Below are positions 1 to 10,164 of a DNA stretch of 64,000 nucleotides, in pieces. The notes beneath the pieces were generated by a model that did no database searches, was not told the DNA's origin, and saw nothing but the letters and a program-made list of their open reading frames with translations. Within the stretch, counting starts at the first letter, position 1, and each line of letters starts with the position of its first letter. A program made the translations under genes and the position numbers. Source of the stretch: Hemileia vastatrix. Lineage: Eukaryota; Basidiomycota; Pucciniomycetes; Pucciniales; Zaghouaniaceae. The DNA lies in assembly GCA_030280995.1 (NCBI GenBank), contig JASXTE010000001.1, forward strand, positions 17,610,606-17,674,605, written 5' to 3'.

Positions 1-3000
1 CTGTCTTTACCTGCAACAGGAAGACCAGTGACAAAATCCATATTAATGATTTGCCAGGGAGCACTAGGTGCTTCAATATGTTGTAATAACCCTGCTCTCT
101 TACCTGTTAACCTTTTAGATTTTTGGCAGGAATCACAAGATTCAACATATAATTTTGTGTCTTCAGACATATTAGCCCACCATGCAGTGTTTTTGATTCT
201 AATCAATGTTTTTTCAAGATCAAAATGACCAGCTAATATGTCATCATGACAAAGTTTGAGGATAGTTTCTTTCATTGAAGGAGGAATAACAATTACATTG
301 GTAAGCTTCCTTCTATAATATATATAACCATCTTCAATAGAAAACTTTCCTTTATTTAAAGCATTTTGGTACTTTGCAGGAAGAGTTTTTATTAATGCTT
401 GAATTGAAGCATTCTTAGGATCATTCAAAATAGTAACTAATTTATTAAAGTCAGAATCTTTATCATATGAATCCAGTATTAACTGTAATAACTCTTCTTC
501 CATATCAACTATAAATATACCATGTATATGAACAGTGTCATCCTCAGGTACATAAGCAGGATTGGAGTCATTATTTGGCAGAGGCAATCTGGAGAGCATA
601 TCAACATTAGAGTGAACATTTCCAGCTCTGTGGATAATAGTCATCCTTCCTCTGTATTCCTGAACAGCAAGTTGCCACCTGAACATATGTCTGTTAGGTG
701 TTTTGAGGTTTAAGAGAGATTTCACAGCACTACAGTCAGTTACCAACTCAAATTTTTGGTCATCCAAGTAGTAATGAAGTTTCTCAAGAGCCCAAACAAC
801 TGCTAAGCACTCCAATTGAGTGGCACCATATTTCAATTCACTATTTCTTAAGGTTCTTGAAATATAACAAATTACAACCTCTGAGGATTTATCACTAATA
901 ATTTGCTTTTGGTGAAGGGCAGTACCCAGACCAATAAAGCTAGCATCTGTATAAAGTACAAATGGCTTGTTAAAATCTGGAAGAGCCAATATAGGGGCTG
1001 TCATTAAGCAACTTTTCAATGTATTAAAAGCTTTCTGACAGTCATTATTCCAGAGAAAAGCAACATCTTTTCTGGTTAGTTTTGTAAGAGGCAAGGCTAT
1101 GACCTGATAATTTTTAATATATTGTCTATAATAGCCACACATACCCAAAAAACTTTGGATTTCTCTTACAGAAGTTGGTGCTTTCACATTTTGAATGGCA
1201 GCAACTTTATTATGGTCTACACAAATTTGTAAGCCTGACACAACATGGCCAAGGACTTTCAAAGATTGAAAACCAAATTTACACTTTTTTAAAGATAAGG
1301 TCATATTGATTTCATCCATTTTTTGGAAAACTCTATTCAAGTGAATCATATGTTCATCAAAAGTTTTAGAAAAAACAATAATATCATCAATATAAACCAT
1401 GAGCCAACCTTCAATAATTTCTTGATGGAAAGTGTTATCCATGACTTTCTGGAAAACTGAAGGAGCATTTTTAGGGCCAAATGGCATCCTGACATACTTA
1501 TATATTCCCATATGAGTAGCAATAAGCAAAAAATTTTGAGAATTTTTCTCAAATGGAACTTGATGATAACCTTTATTACCATCCAGACAACTAATAAATT
1601 TTGCACCTTGCAAGGTAGCATGTATTGAATTAATTCTGGGTAAAGGATAAATATCATCAACAGTATAAGTATTTAAAGCTCTGTAATCTCCACATAATCT
1701 AGCTTTATCTTTTTCATATGAAATCAAGACTGGGGAGATGACACAATATTTGGGGGTGACATCCACTTTCTCAATGATATTCATTTTCAATAATGTTTCA
1801 ATATTATCTTCAATATCTTTTCTTTTTGATGGAGAAGCAGGATATGGTTTTTTCTTAAGGGAAGGAGGAATATCACCCAAATTACAGGATAAGGTAATTT
1901 TCATCTCTTCCTGAACAATTCCCAAGACATGAGAACCATGAGCAAAAGCCATAGGGAAAGAGGTAATAGAGGCAACAATAGAATCCTTTTGTTCACTAGT
2001 CAACTGATCACCAAAAGAAGCGGTATTTATTTCATGTAATAAATCATCCATTTCAGTTGTTGTTCTACCTTTACATTGGGTCAGTGAGTTACAAGATTTC
2101 AACAAATGCCCAGAAGGTCTAGGAGAAGAAATTTTGAATTTTCTTTTCCCATTCATTCCTAAAGTAAAGCAATTATTTGCTGGATCCAGTTTCACACCAA
2201 ACATGGTTAAAATATCATTTCCCATAATAAACCAATTGCTCAAATTATCATTATTCATGACAACAAACTCACAAATAGCTCTGACAAAACCACCATTATA
2301 TTTGAAGAATACAGAGGTTTTGTATTTGCCAATAGGAAATAAGGTAGAACCATACCCTCTCCATTTTTCAAAAGGTATAGGCAATAATTTACTCAAATAT
2401 TCCTTATCCACTGAAGCCAAAGCTTTTTCAGATACTACACTTCCTCCAGCACCAGAATCAAGAACTACATCAACATTTTTACCATTAATGATAACAGGTG
2501 CCTTTAAAGGGGATATAGGAATAGAATTGTTAGTAATATCTTTAATTATCTCAGCATTTTCTACTGAAGATAAATTCAATACACAATCTTCAGATATATT
2601 ATTTAAATAATGGACATCATGTTCCAACATTAAAACATCTTTAACAGATTCATTGTCATAGGAGATATTACTTTCACAGTCACTGGAAGAATTATTGACA
2701 TCAAGTTCAACTTCATCAGTGTCTTCATTTTGTTCAACAAGATGAATTTTCTTGTCACAAACATGACCCTTCTGCCACGGTTTGTTACATTTATAACAAG
2801 TATTTGTTGCATATTTTTTAGGTGCAACTGGGGCAGAGGGTTTACCAGATTTTTCTGGGAGCTTAATAGAAGGTTTATTCTGATCATTATAAGATTTACT
2901 AAGGTAATTCTTTGGTTCATATCTATGGTTGAGTAGTACTTCATTACAGATATTAATGAAAGAAGAATTTTCCCTTACATGCTCAGTTCTAGCAACAATC

Positions 3001-3152
3001 AAATCCCTAAGAGAATTTGGTAATTTATACAAGATTTTATCTCTCCAAATATCATAATCCATCTTTGGATCAATTGCTCTAAGGATTTTAGTTATTTTCA
3101 TCAGAAAAACAATGGGCTTTTCAACAGAGGAGGATACATATCTAGTATTCTC
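1..3152 (-). CDS. G1 copy 1 pol: protease, RT, RNase H, integrase (partial)
   Basis: This frame is continuous with gag except for one TAG at 3153-3155 and stays open to the window edge (about 1050 codons). In order it shows the end of the gag capsid, a zinc knuckle CYKCNKPWQKGHVC, an aspartic protease with DSGAGG near 2450-2465, a reverse transcriptase with RLCGDYRALN and an intact YIDD at 1383-1394, RNase H with FVLYTDAS and TDCSAVKSL, the HHCC zinc finger of integrase, and the first catalytic Asp of integrase in NMDFVTGL at the left edge. The related copy at 39994 reads Tyr where the TAG stands, so one substitution separates copy 1 from an open gag-pol. The rest of integrase and the chromodomain lie outside the window. 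Confidence 0.8.
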
Positions 3153-5120
3153 CTACAGTCTCTGCTGAGCTAACCTGAATTTTGAACCACCAAACTGATT
3201 CTCAATCAAGGATTTCCAATCATTCCATGAATAATGATTGTTATCTAAGAGGACAGATTCATACCACATCAAGGCTACATTGGAAAATAAAGAAATTAGC
3301 TTAGAAACAATTTCCTCATCAGGTAGTTTATAAGATCTCTTTAAATTATCAATTCTCTGGATAAAGTGTTGCCAATCAGAGGAAGAATCACCATCAAAGG
3401 TAGGATATTGGTCTAACTTAGGCCAATTTTTCTGACTACTGGGATGGTCCACTTTTTGGTTTGAATTATTCATTAGTAATAATTCCTGAAGTTTAGCCAG
3501 GTGTTCAGAAATTTCATTATTTACAGAAACAGCTGGTGCATGACCATCACAAGATTTTTTGCTAGTAGCAAAAGATTTTACAGACTCATTGTCAGTTAGT
3601 TTAATGGTTGAAATATGAGGAAGAAAGGATGAACTTTGTTCAGGTTTTTTCCCTTTATTTTTATGCAGCTTATTTGCAGAAATCTCATTTAATTCATTAT
3701 TGATGGTTAAGGTCGAGAACTTTTCCTGTAGGTCAGACACATAGTTTCTTATTCTTGGAATTTCAGACATCTGGTCATTTACTTTTGCAAGAGATAGAAC
3801 ATTTCTGTCCTCAGAAACTGAGTGTTTGGTACTTAGTGCATGGAAATCATTTCTTAGCTTCTTAAACTCATTTTGCAGAGATTTTATTTCATTCTTGAAT
3901 GAATGATTTTTCTCAATAAGGGGTTTCAATTCACTCAAGGTCTTATGTAGACTGATATTTCTATCTGAGATAGCTCTATGGTCACTTCTTATTTGTTTTT
4001 GTTGACTAAGAACAATATTCAAGGTTTCTTTGATTTTTAAATAAGCTGTATCTTGTACAGAAGAACTCACTTTACATTGCAAGTGTAAATTATTTAATCT
4101 ATCATTTTCATGGATTAACACATCTCTCACATGTTTGTCTTTCACAATATTAAAATCAAGGGTATCTTTCAATATTTCCTCAGAAGTTTTTTCAATTAAG
4201 GTATAGATTTCAGGGGGAACAAAATCATTTTTAATTGCAAGAGAAGGATTAATTAAAGATGTAGAAGTTAAATGTAAAGGTTCATCAAATGACAATTTGC
4301 TAATTACATCAATAGGGCTACTAGTTACAGGAGGCTGTCTTTTAACAGGTTTAACTGTTCTTTCACCATGTTCAATAATATTACCTGCAGAAGAAGATTT
4401 ATTAGAAAACATACCCAAGTGACTATCAACCAAATTACTTACCATGGCAGAGGAGGAAACTTCCCCTGGGACTGGGTTTGGGATTGTGCTTGGGCCTTCT
4501 TTCTCCTGCCTTGTTGGTAGGGATGAGGAGGTGGATGGAAATTGGGTGTTCTGGATGGGCCAGGCTGATGATGAGGAGGGTGTTGCACATTCTGTTGGTA
4601 GTGACTCATTAGATAATCCCATTTCCATTTCTCTACTTCCATAGTATTTGGATTTTGGATGGTTGAGCTGGGTGGCTGTGAAGGTTGAGCCTGAAACTGA
4701 GGCTGATTGGGAGGCAACTGAGGAGGGGCCTGGGCCTGAATCTGGTTCCTGAGTTCTTGGACCTGATCCCACAATGTGTCTACCTTTGCTTTGTACGTCA
4801 TATTTTCTGTCTTCAACTCTTTTATATGACTGGATAGGTTTCTGATTTGTTGTGGCAGAGGAAGCTTTTTTATTTTGAAGCCTTTTGGAAGAACTTCTTG
4901 AGGCACTAGAGGCTTTACTTCCTTCTGTGGTACTGGGGGAAGGGGGTTTGGTTTGTTTGCATTTCCTGTCATTTCCACATCCTGCAGTATGTGAATTCTT
5001 CGTGTTAGCATAAGATTTTTTATGACCAACTTTAGAAGAACTTACAGTGTCAGCATCATAGTCAATTTCTATCTCATCCACTTGCATGTTATCCATTTTT
5101 TCTGCCAAATTGTTGGACAT
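3153..5120 (-). CDS. G1 copy 1 Gag
   Basis: 655 codons from ATG at 5120 to TAG at 3153. The N-terminal third is Ser/Pro/Gln-rich and low complexity, the middle (about residues 310-480) is a predicted coiled coil, and the C-terminal part is the retrotransposon gag core, with NWPKLDQYPTFDGDSSSDW and FGGSKFRLAQQRL. That core is strongly conserved with copy 2 (39994) and copy 3 (23470). The first 200 residues have no clear similarity to copy 2 and are overlapped by another, better-conserved frame (4439-5029), so the true Gag start may lie further in. The terminal TAG replaces a Tyr codon of copy 2 and is probably a mutation, not the natural end. Confidence 0.75.
   Translation of the reverse strand: MSNNLAEKMDNMQVDEIEIDYDADTVSSSKVGHKKSYANTKNSHTAGCGNDRKCKQTKPPSPSTTEGSKASSASRSSSKRLQNKKASSATTNQKPIQSYKRVEDRKYDVQSKGRHIVGSGPRTQEPDSGPGPSSVASQSASVSGSTFTATQLNHPKSKYYGSREMEMGLSNESLPTECATPSSSSAWPIQNTQFPSTSSSLPTRQEKEGPSTIPNPVPGEVSSSAMVSNLVDSHLGMFSNKSSSAGNIIEHGERTVKPVKRQPPVTSSPIDVISKLSFDEPLHLTSTSLINPSLAIKNDFVPPEIYTLIEKTSEEILKDTLDFNIVKDKHVRDVLIHENDRLNNLHLQCKVSSSVQDTAYLKIKETLNIVLSQQKQIRSDHRAISDRNISLHKTLSELKPLIEKNHSFKNEIKSLQNEFKKLRNDFHALSTKHSVSEDRNVLSLAKVNDQMSEIPRIRNYVSDLQEKFSTLTINNELNEISANKLHKNKGKKPEQSSSFLPHISTIKLTDNESVKSFATSKKSCDGHAPAVSVNNEISEHLAKLQELLLMNNSNQKVDHPSSQKNWPKLDQYPTFDGDSSSDWQHFIQRIDNLKRSYKLPDEEIVSKLISLFSNVALMWYESVLLDNNHYSWNDWKSLIENQFGGSKFRLAQQRL
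4439..5029 (-). CDS. Conserved small ORF overlapping G1 gag (copy 1)
   Basis: 196 codons in the +1 frame relative to gag. The product has a short basic, Pro-rich start, a predicted coiled coil (IRNLSSHIKELKTEN and following), a Gln/Pro-rich stretch, the motif VEKWKWDYLMSHYQ, and a basic tail ending in PPLPW. The equivalent frame in copy 2 (39611-40132) has VDKWKWDWFHQQW at the same place, also ends in PW-stop, and keeps the same phase to gag. Amino-acid similarity between copies is better in this frame than in gag over the same DNA, so this is probably the selected frame. The last codons, CCATGGTAAGT, also form a perfect 5' splice site. Function is unknown; a nucleocapsid-like or assembly role is a guess. 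Confidence 0.5.
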   Translation of the reverse strand: MVIKNLMLTRRIHILQDVEMTGNANKPNPLPPVPQKEVKPLVPQEVLPKGFKIKKLPLPQQIRNLSSHIKELKTENMTYKAKVDTLWDQVQELRNQIQAQAPPQLPPNQPQFQAQPSQPPSSTIQNPNTMEVEKWKWDYLMSHYQQNVQHPPHHQPGPSRTPNFHPPPHPYQQGRRKKAQAQSQTQSQGKFPPLPW

Positions 5121-5685
5121 ACTAGTGGGAAGATTTATATTTTACTTTTTACTTTATAAAAAAATAATAAAAGTTAGTCAATAATTGCTCCAAATAATAA
5201 AAAAAAATATTTAATTAATTAAATTATAGAAAAAATAATTTTCAATATAAAGTAATAATTAAAAAATTAATTTTTAAAAAAAATGGATTGCAAGGTTAAA
5301 TTGGGAATAACAAGTAAGTTAATTCAACCAATTTATTACCAATATTAAATATGGCAATATATTTGGGACTAAGCACAATGTACTTTTAAGTCAACCAAAA
5401 TTAACAATAATTAATAATAAAAAAAAAATTAAATTAATAATTCAATTTGCATTAATAATAATGTCAATTCTTCTAGGACTAAGAGGATTTAACACTCTAT
5501 AATGGTCAACTAGGAAAAAAAAATTTTAAAAATTGAACACTTACACTCAGTGAATCAGCAATTAAGCCACAATCACTGTTATTGAAATAAAAATATAGTA
5601 ATATGAGTGAGAGGCGCAAAGGTGAACTTACTATAGTGATCGAAAAATCACTTCAAAATAATATAAAAATTAATATTATATAAAC

Positions 5686-5830
5686 CTAAGATGTCGAACC
5701 TAAGTTCGAAACACAGTCGCGGCAAAAGTTTCGTTTTGCTAGGTGGTCCGTGCGTTTTGTCGTTTGTCGCCAGGCTCGATCGTCGTCGTCGTTTTGGAAA
5801 GGCCCCCAGTTGTCGGTCAGTCGTCTAGAA
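5686..5830. other. CpG-dense island in the G1 copy 1 leader
   Basis: About 17 CpG dinucleotides in roughly 140 bp, including a run of CGTCGTCGTCG, while the flanking kilobase has almost none. It lies downstream of the putative minus-strand TATA box, so it would be in the transcribed 5' region of the element. Confidence 0.6.
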
Positions 5831-6178
5831 GAGGTAAGAAAAATAGGAGAAAAAGGAGGAGAGAAGGAGGAGGACAAGGGAAAATAAAGAAATAAACCAA
5901 AAAATATATATTTAATTTATTTGAGAGGGAAACAACGGTGAGCAACTTTGAGAGGTGAAAAAAACTTAGATTTTATTAACAATAATATTATTAAATGTAA
6001 GGGTTCTGCGCGGCAAACAATTTTAATTACTATCAGACTTAAAGCAACCTTTGATTTGTTGTATAGAATTTAAATTAGATTTGTATTACTAATAAAAAAA
6101 TATAAACGTAATAAATTGGTTATTTAATTTGTTGAGTGTGTAATAAGTGATGATGCTACAGGGGATTATCCAAGGCCC

Positions 6179-6185
6179 TTTTATA
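6179..6185 (-). promoter_or_regulatory. Candidate TATA box of G1 LTR
   Basis: On the minus strand this reads CCTATAAAAGGGCC, correctly oriented for transcription towards gag at 5120. Comparable minus-strand TATA sequences occur in LTR-like DNA at 17693-17699 and near 37475. Confidence 0.4.
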
Positions 6186-6667
6186 GGCAATGGGTCCTCT
6201 GAAGCGCTACTATCTTTGTAAATACAATGATTAGAATGGAATAAAACAAATATATCAAAAGAGTAAATGAAACATAACAATATAGAGAAAAACATGAAAC
6301 AAATAATTAAAACCCCAATTAAGAATCCAATTTCCCCGCCATTAATTCCCAAATCAGTAAGTGACAATAGTGAATAACTAAACAAGATTGGAAACATAGG
6401 AACTATGAGAAATATAATTCCAAACAGATGGTACATTCTGATTAAAGGACATTTTAAGTGAAACAAAAAATAATTTGACGCAACAAAACAAACAATTAAT
6501 CTCAATTTAGTCCAAATTAATTTATTTGTTTTTTCTAACACAATTAAGGGTCAAAAGAAGCGTCATTAATTATTGTTTAGTATCATATGAGAGGTATTAT
6601 TTAATATATAAATTTAAGTAATTAATTTAAATATATTATAAATCAATTTTACACTTGTAATTATAAT

Positions 6668-6699
6668 AGGGGGTGTCAGTTCTGGCAAATCCGCACTTA
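6668..6699 (+). repeat. Left TIR of transposon copy 1
   Basis: Matches 10130-10161 in inverted orientation over 32 bp. The adjoining 120 bp hold further AAATC(C/A)GCACTT motifs and an inner, TIR-like GGGTGTCAGTTATGACC at 6781. Confidence 0.85.
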
Positions 6700-6947
6700 A
6701 ATTAAGTGCGGATTTCAAACCAAATCAGCACTTACAAATCAGCACTTAAATTTTGCAAAAAAGTCACTTATTTCAAAAAAGGGTGTCAGTTATGACCTCA
6801 AATCAGCACTTTTTTCCCGTTTTTTTTCACAACCACATTTTGGCCACAAAACATCCCTTCCTTTCCTACCCCATCCCTGTCACATGTGACACACTGACCT
6901 TCCTCGCTACCTACCCATCAATCCTCGGCACACACCCCTTCCTGACA

Positions 6948-8306
6948 TTTTCAATATTTTGACCAGGCATGTTTACATTCTTTTTTACTTATTTCTTCTA
7001 CTTTTTAATCTTTTTTCTTGTTATGTGCCAGTTTCATAATGCCTCCCAGACATTCCAAATCTCAAAAGGTAACTCAAAAATCTGCTTCGTCACAAAAGTC
7101 TCCTCGTAAAGCAAGGATTACATAGAAAAAAAATCAGTGACTTTTTCTATTACTTACAACTGTTTTTACAGAATTGAAAACTATGTTTCAGCTAATATTT
7201 TATGGAAGTGAACTCTGTTCTTTGCCCGAAGAACAGAGTTCATCCTCCTATTTTCACATTCTGTTTGCACCAATCTCCAATATTTTCAATATTTTGACCA
7301 GGCATGTTTACATTCTTTTTTACTTATTTCTTCTACTTTTTAATCTTTTTTCTTGTTATGTGCCAGTTTCATAATGCCTCCCAGACATTCCAAATCTCAA
7401 AGGGTAACTCAAAAATCTGCTTTGTCACAAAAGTCTCCTCGTAAAGCAAGGATTACATATAAAAAAAATCAGTGACTTTTTCTATTACTTACAACTGTTT
7501 TTACAGAATTGAAAACTATGTTTCAGCTAATATTTTATGGAAGTGAACTCTGTTCTTTGCCCGAAGAACAGAGTTCATCCTCCTATTTTCACATTCTGTT
7601 TGCACCAATCTCCATCCCTTTCAATTCTATCAACACATGCTTGTCTTCCCTCCCCATGCCTTTCGCTATCCTCCCAGCCCCATTGTATGCCATCCTCTTT
7701 TAAAGGTAACTCAAAAATCTGCTTCGTCACAAAAGTCTCCTCGTAAAGCAAGGATTACATATAAAAAAAATCAGTGACTTTTTCTATTACTTACAACTGT
7801 TTTTACAGAATTGAAAACTATGTTTCAGCTAATATTTTATGGAAGTGAACTCTGTTCTTCGCCCGAAGAACAGAGTTCATCCTCCTATTTTCACATTCTG
7901 TTTGCACCAATCTCCATCCCTTTCAATTCTATCAACACATGCTTGTCTTCCCTCCCCATGCCTTTCGCTATCCTCCCAGCCCCATTGTATGCCATCCTCT
8001 TTTAAAGGTAACTCAAAAATCTGCTTCGTCACAAAAGTCTCCTCGTAAAGCAAGGATTACATATAAAAAAAATCAGTGACTTTTTCTATTACTTACAACT
8101 GTTTTTACAGAATTGAAAACTATGTTTCAGCTAATATTTTATGGAAGTGAACTCTGTTCTTTGCCCGAAGAACAGAGTTCATCCTCCTATTTTCACACTC
8201 TGTTTGCACCAATCTCCATCCCTTTCAATTCTATCAACACATGCTTGTCTTCCCTCCCCATGCCTTTTGCTATCCTCCCAGCCCCATTGTATGCCATCCT
8301 CTTTTG
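6948..8306 (+). repeat. Tandem repeat (335/302/302-bp spacing) inside transposon copy 1
   Basis: The motif GGTAACTCAAAAATCTGC recurs at 7068, 7403, 7705 and 8007, each time followed by the same roughly 300 bp. The first unit carries an extra segment (TTTCAATATTTTGACCAGGC to GGTAAC) that is itself duplicated. Short reading frames of 64-71 codons recur in every unit only because the DNA is repeated; I do not regard them as genes. Confidence 0.85.
7039..7125 (+). pseudogene. N-terminal remnant of the Myb/SANT-like gene (copy 1)
   Basis: Encodes MPPRHSKSQKVTQKSASSQK and eight further residues before TAG. A similar short basic start (MPCCHRYSQR) begins the longer Myb/SANT-like pseudogene of copy B at 53419, and a second version of the peptide starts in the next repeat unit. 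The rest of the gene is missing from copy 1, having been replaced by the tandem repeat. Confidence 0.45.
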
Positions 8307-8371
8307 ATCCCCATTTCACCCCTCTCAACCTCTCCCAGACCCTTTTCTTCATTTAAAATGCCTCGGAACCC

Positions 8372-8590
8372 TTAATCTTCCCTTCCAACTCTTTCCCAAC
8401 CTTTGAGTGACTGAAAAAATATGCGTTTGCTGAAAATATGCGATTTCATGTTGAGTTGATGAAAGAAAACACAGAGAGAAAAAAAATAAGACTTTAACAG
8501 CAAATTCAAAAACCAAAAAAATATGCAAAAAAATTTACCATTCTCAGTGAATAATACATGCAAATTGATAATTTGAAGAGAAAGAGAAAA
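8372..8590 (-). other. Remnant of Tet-like gene 5' region in transposon copy 1
   Basis: Minus-strand sequence containing CAACATGAAATCGCATATTT matches the DNA 5' of the Tet-like oxygenase gene in copy A (about 20165) and copy B (about 56890, minus). It lies directly downstream of the transposase stop codon, as in copy B. The oxygenase body is absent here. Confidence 0.5.
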
Positions 8591-8593
8591 AAA

Positions 8594-9853
8594 TTAAAAT
8601 TGCGTTGAAAAATGTTGGAGTGTTATTGGAAGGATTTTCGCCCTTATACTAGTTGATTGAGAAATAGAAGTGTTGGATATAGTCGGAGGTGAATCAACTT
8701 GTTCATCTTCATACAGCTCTAACCATTGATCTTTGAGGTCAGCAAGTAGGTTATGAAGTATAGTGCAACACAGAATCCAGTTGATCACCGCCTCCATTTC
8801 AGATTTATTTCTAAGAGGACTTCTTAATTCCCTTAAACTAGAAAAACGGCCTTTCAAGATTCCAATAGAATGTTCAATACGGACTCTTGACTTTGCCAAA
8901 TGATTGTTGAATTTGGCATTTTGACTGTCTTCTGAAGCTGCTCCCTGAAAAGCAGGAAGTACATACTTTCCATTCACATAAGCAGAATCTGCAAGAAGAT
9001 ACTGATTTTCATCAAAGAATTTTTCAGGTTCATTTGAAATATGCATTCTTTGGAAGATGTAGGAGTCATGACATGAGCCAGGATAGCCAGCGAAGAATGA
9101 TATAAATTTTTTGTTTACGTCACATATAAGCTGAACGTTAATTGAATATCTATAAAGAAGATATATTTGTTTGTGTTAGTTTCAAGGAGGATGAAAGGAG
9201 TTAAAAATAATCTACCTCTTTTTACGGTCAAAGTAATTGTCTCCACCTTGAGCAGGTTTCTGGCTCAAAGGAATAGTAGTACCATCAACAAAACCAATAC
9301 ATCCTGGAAAGCCCTCTGCTTGCATAACCTGAGATGATTCAAGTCGCTCTTCTTTTGTTGGCCAGGTGAGAAGTTGAGATTCCAAGGAGTTGATGGCAGT
9401 GATACATTGTTTGGTATAAGTGTTAACTGAACCATACCCTAAATCAAAGACATTTTCTAAACGTTTCAAAGCGGCTCCATTACCATTTGAACCCAAACGA
9501 CATAGTGTGATGGCCAATTGAATTGAAGGATGTCGTTGTTCTTTTTGAGAATTATTGTGAAATATGGGATGATCCTGAATAAGCTCAAGCAATTTAAGGA
9601 AACATTCCTGAGAAGTCCTGAACAGCTGTCTAAAACTGGGTGTAGATAGGTTAAGAAGTGTTTGGATGGTGTACTTGGGGGTATGAAGTACTTGAGGCTT
9701 TCTGGGAAGAAGGTAACGTTTCCTGGCCATTTTTGATAAAACGACAAAATCTTCTTCTAGATCAGAATCGGAATCAGAGTCCAAGAGCAGTTCAAGCGCC
9801 ATGAAAGTCATTGCTTTATGTAATTTATCACGATTTGAAAGTGAGGAAGGCAT
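8594..9853 (-). CDS. Harbinger-type DDE transposase, two exons, apparently intact
   Basis: Exons 9853-9216 and 9149-8594 flank a 66-bp GT-AG intron (9150-9215); the join is in frame and gives 397 residues. The protein cuts and pastes the transposon by acting on its TIRs in the nucleus. Catalytic residues of the DDE_Tnp_4 fold are visible: D190 in GCIGFVDGT, D241 in GYPGSCHDSYIFQRM, and E305 in RVRIEHSIGILKGRF. The N-terminus has an acidic Ser/Asp run (DSDSDSDLEED), followed by a helical region that may bind DNA. The start at 9853 is kept in copy A and gives the longest frame. No stop or frameshift is seen. The family normally works with a Myb/SANT-like partner, which in this copy survives only as a fragment, so the partner would have to come from elsewhere. 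Confidence 0.85.
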
Positions 9854-10129
9854 GACTCTTATATGATATGATATGAAGATGTAAGTGATGTACGATGTTT
9901 TGAGTTATGAAGTGTTATTCTGCGGAGTGCTGCGTATGAATGGGATGATGCTGACAAATCAGTGAAATGGGACTTGATGGTGAAATCAGCACTTTTGGTT
10001 GAGAAAGTGCGGATTTGAGTGAAATAAGTGACTTATTTCATTTTGAAATCCACCAGTATTGGGGCTAGTGTGTTTTGGAAATCCGCACTTATTTAAGTGC
10101 GGATTTGGTCAAATTTAAGTGCGGATTTG

Positions 10130-10161
10130 TAAGTGCGGATTTGCCAGAACTGACACCCCCT
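10130..10161 (-). repeat. Right TIR of transposon copy 1
   Basis: Inverted match of 6668-6699. Four or more AAGTGCGGATTT motifs, including the palindromic pair around 10080-10105, lie just inside it and could be transposase binding sites. Confidence 0.85.
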
Positions 10162-10164
10162 AAT

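Larger units (their letters stand above)
5121..6664 (-). repeat. Leader and LTR portion of G1 copy 1
   Basis: AT-rich DNA upstream of gag with no credible gene. Segments near 5800-5900 and 6155-6215 resemble 37083-37160 and 37470-37500 in the same orientation, which marks it as LTR or leader of the same group. It contains a minus-strand TATA box (6179-6185) and a CpG cluster (5686-5830). The LTR/leader boundary and primer-binding site were not located. Confidence 0.45.
6668..10161 (-). mobile_element. Harbinger-like DNA transposon, copy 1
   Basis: A 3494-bp element with perfect 32-bp terminal inverted repeats beginning AGGGGGTGTCAGTTCTGGC, flanked by AAT at 6665-6667 and 10162-10164. It lies inside the LTR of G1 copy 1. 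Left to right it contains subterminal repeats of the type AAATCCGCACTT, a four-copy tandem repeat built on the start of a Myb/SANT-like gene, a remnant of the upstream region of a Tet-like gene (8372-8590), and a complete spliced transposase on the minus strand. Intact TIRs, matching flanks and an open transposase make it the best preserved member of its family here. Confidence 0.85.

Noticed and set aside
5686..5877. 63-codon minus-strand frame in the CpG-rich patch
   Set aside because: It owes its length to the local base composition; no homologue in the other G1 copies.
6948..8306. Possible CRISPR-like array
   Set aside because: Units are about 300 bp, contiguous and without unique spacers. 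This is a minisatellite inside a eukaryotic transposon.
7174..8356. Series of 64-71-codon frames beginning MKTMFQLIFYGSELC or MEVNSVL
   Set aside because: They are identical readings of a tandem DNA repeat, lack motifs, and lie in the intron-like part of the amplified Myb/SANT-like gene start.
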